From: Sternotherus odoratus
Taxonomy: Eukaryota > Chordata > Testudines > Kinosternidae
Reading direction: 5' to 3'
Assembly: GCA_032164245.1 (NCBI GenBank)
Contig: JAVMKO010000002.1
Location: 88,735,340 to 88,799,339 of the forward strand
Length of the DNA stretch: 64,000 nucleotides
Positions 62,931 through 64,000 of this stretch are shown piece by piece. Position 1 is the first letter of the stretch. Each line of letters begins with the position of its first letter. The notes beneath the pieces are model-generated. The model did not search any database, was not told where the DNA came from, and worked only from the letters and a program-made list of their open reading frames with translations. The position numbers and the translations under genes were made by a program.

Positions 62931-63017
62931 CTAAGGACTAGTATCAGATGTCAAAGTCTCTGATGAGCGCAGTTTGCTCATCGGAGATTTTGACATCTGA
63001 TACTTGTCCTTAGGTAG
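62927..63017. repeat. 91-nt near-perfect hairpin
   Basis: Two 42-nt arms (62927-62968 and 62976-63017) are separated by a 7-nt loop (gcagttt). By my count 39 of 42 positions pair perfectly, two are G-T wobbles and one is a mismatch. The outer bases are CTACCTAAGGAC and its inverse. Confidence 0.95.
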
Positions 63018-63580
63018 CAAGATTCTTCACCTAAGATCTTGGGAGTCCTGCACCTGCCCCAAAAACGGGACAAAATTGATATTTTTGACAAAAAGACGGG
63101 ACGGTCCAAAAACATGAAAAAAACGGGACTGTCCCATTCAAAACGGGACGTATGGTCAGCCTACTGATGTCAGACGCTTCAGAGGGAATGGTCAGAGCAG
63201 GGCAATTATTGAGTGACCCATCCCTTGTGGTCCAGACCTAACAGTCAGAGCTTCGAACAGTCAGAGTTTTAGGGAAACTAAGAACATTGTTGCATGGGGG
63301 TTGCATCTCTGACTATGTGTTGTGCATGGACGGTGGGTATTGCAGGCCAGGAGAGGATAGGCCTCCCCAGCTAAAAAAAGGCAGTGGAGACATTCAGGCT
63401 CCAACAGCCTCACTGCTTACCCAGTTTTAGATCCCAGGCTCCAGCCCAACCCCCAAATGTCTACATTGCTATTGTTAGTCCTATGAGCCTGAGTCAATTG
63501 ATCAGCAATTTTCTGCCCTGGGGTCTTTTTTTAAATTTTGTTATGTTGTTTAGATGTAACCTGGGACTGTACAGACACTA

Positions 63581-63735
63581 AGGCATGGCCTATGTTAGAA
63601 AAATTGCACCGGTTTAACTAAACTGGCTTCCAGGGCTGTCTCTAGCTTTTTTGCTGCCCTGCTGGCTTCAAACCAATCTAACCGGATCAGGACAAACACA
63701 GAACAGAGATGCAGACATAGCTGCACTTAAATCTG
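63581..63735. repeat. fragment of a dispersed DNA-transposon family
   Basis: 'ggcatggcctatgttagaaa' with 'ttgcaccggtttaactaaac' resembles the GGCCTTGTCTACACTAGAAA end of a common turtle element. The rest is degraded. Confidence 0.4.
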
Positions 63736-64000
63736 TTTAACACTCACTTAAATCCTTGCTCTCCTCTATACCTAGTGCTATCAGCCATTCAGATTTTGAT
63801 TATTTGTGTCTGATGGGGCTGGTCTGCATCCTACAACCTAGGTCTGTCCGATTTTAAAAATCCCCCAAATATCTAACAGATTACCCTATCAGAATGTTGC
63901 ATCATGACATTTATGCTTGACAGTTACAAGATGCAAGCTTTGGGATAAAATGAATTGGTCTTGGGGGACAACTTTAGTAGGCGGGACCCGCATATACAAT

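Larger units (their letters stand above)
61973..63163. mobile_element. hAT fold-back element (1.19 kb) with internal palindromes
   Basis: The terminal inverted repeats are TAGGCTGACCATA and TATGGTCAGCCTA. The perfect 8-bp duplication CTGATGTC flanks them (61965-61972 and 63164-63171), diagnostic of hAT-type insertion. 'aaacgggac' motifs recur at both ends. The interior has an almost pure purine tract (about 62100-62600), a large inverted repeat and a separate 91-nt hairpin. No transposase is encoded; the long Ser/Pro/Leu frames are low-complexity readings of the purine tract. Confidence 0.9.
61902..63400 (+). repeat. CR1-associated repeat interrupted by a hAT element
   Basis: 'aacataagaatggccagact' with 'gtctatctagcctgtcttcc' and 'aacagtggctgatgtc' is a frequent turtle repeat segment. 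It resumes right after the hAT at 63172 with 'agacgcttcagagggaatgg' and 'gagtgacccatcccttgtgg'. The right boundary is uncertain. Confidence 0.65.

Noticed and set aside
23701..64000. search for a neighbouring gene such as KCNG2, which follows CTDP1 in human
   Set aside because: No frame resembling a potassium channel T1 or pore domain was seen, so the next gene must lie outside the window or its exons are not recognisable here.

Overview
This window is vertebrate nuclear DNA, most likely from a turtle. It is AT-rich, has very low coding density and long introns, and is crowded with CR1-type LINE fragments, MIR-like SINEs, hAT and Harbinger-like non-autonomous DNA transposons, a Helitron, Penelope-like GIY-YIG fragments and LTR elements. 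Several of these I recognise as families typical of turtle genomes; that assignment rests on pattern recognition, not on a database search.

Only one host gene is convincing. Positions 22667-22808 (+) are the last coding exon of CTDP1 (FCP1, the RNA polymerase II CTD phosphatase). It has a clean splice acceptor, a 3'UTR and a final poly(A) signal near 23676. Everything before 22667 is therefore read as the last CTDP1 intron. It holds a MIR-like SINE, an element with inverted termini (6.1-7.8 kb), a hAT fragment, a GC-rich degenerate minisatellite (13.2-13.8 kb), a CR1 tail and a large decayed repeat (16.9-17.8 kb).

From about 23.7 kb to the end is intergenic DNA downstream of CTDP1. Its main blocks are: a decayed endogenous retrovirus (27.9-34.3 kb) carrying a Penelope-like and a hAT insertion; a cluster of SINE and hAT copies with recognisable target-site duplications (35.6-38.0 kb); a solo LTR (38.7-39.2 kb); two near-identical ~400-bp sequences in inverted orientation 6 kb apart (40.6 and 46.6 kb); a Helitron whose body is mostly minisatellite, with strand-flipped blocks (49.46-51.12 kb); a Harbinger-like element with a 48-bp tandem repeat (52.2-53.1 kb); an unusual inverted pair of identical 272-bp LTRs with a tRNA-Pro-type primer binding site and a polypurine tract (53.9-55.2 kb); an 880-bp solo LTR with a 46-bp minisatellite (55.95-56.83 kb); a CR1 body (59.7-60.8 kb); and a 1.19-kb hAT fold-back element containing two nested palindromes (61.97-63.16 kb).

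Most long open frames are chance frames in low-complexity or repeat DNA. No tRNA or rRNA gene and no second host protein-coding exon was found by eye.
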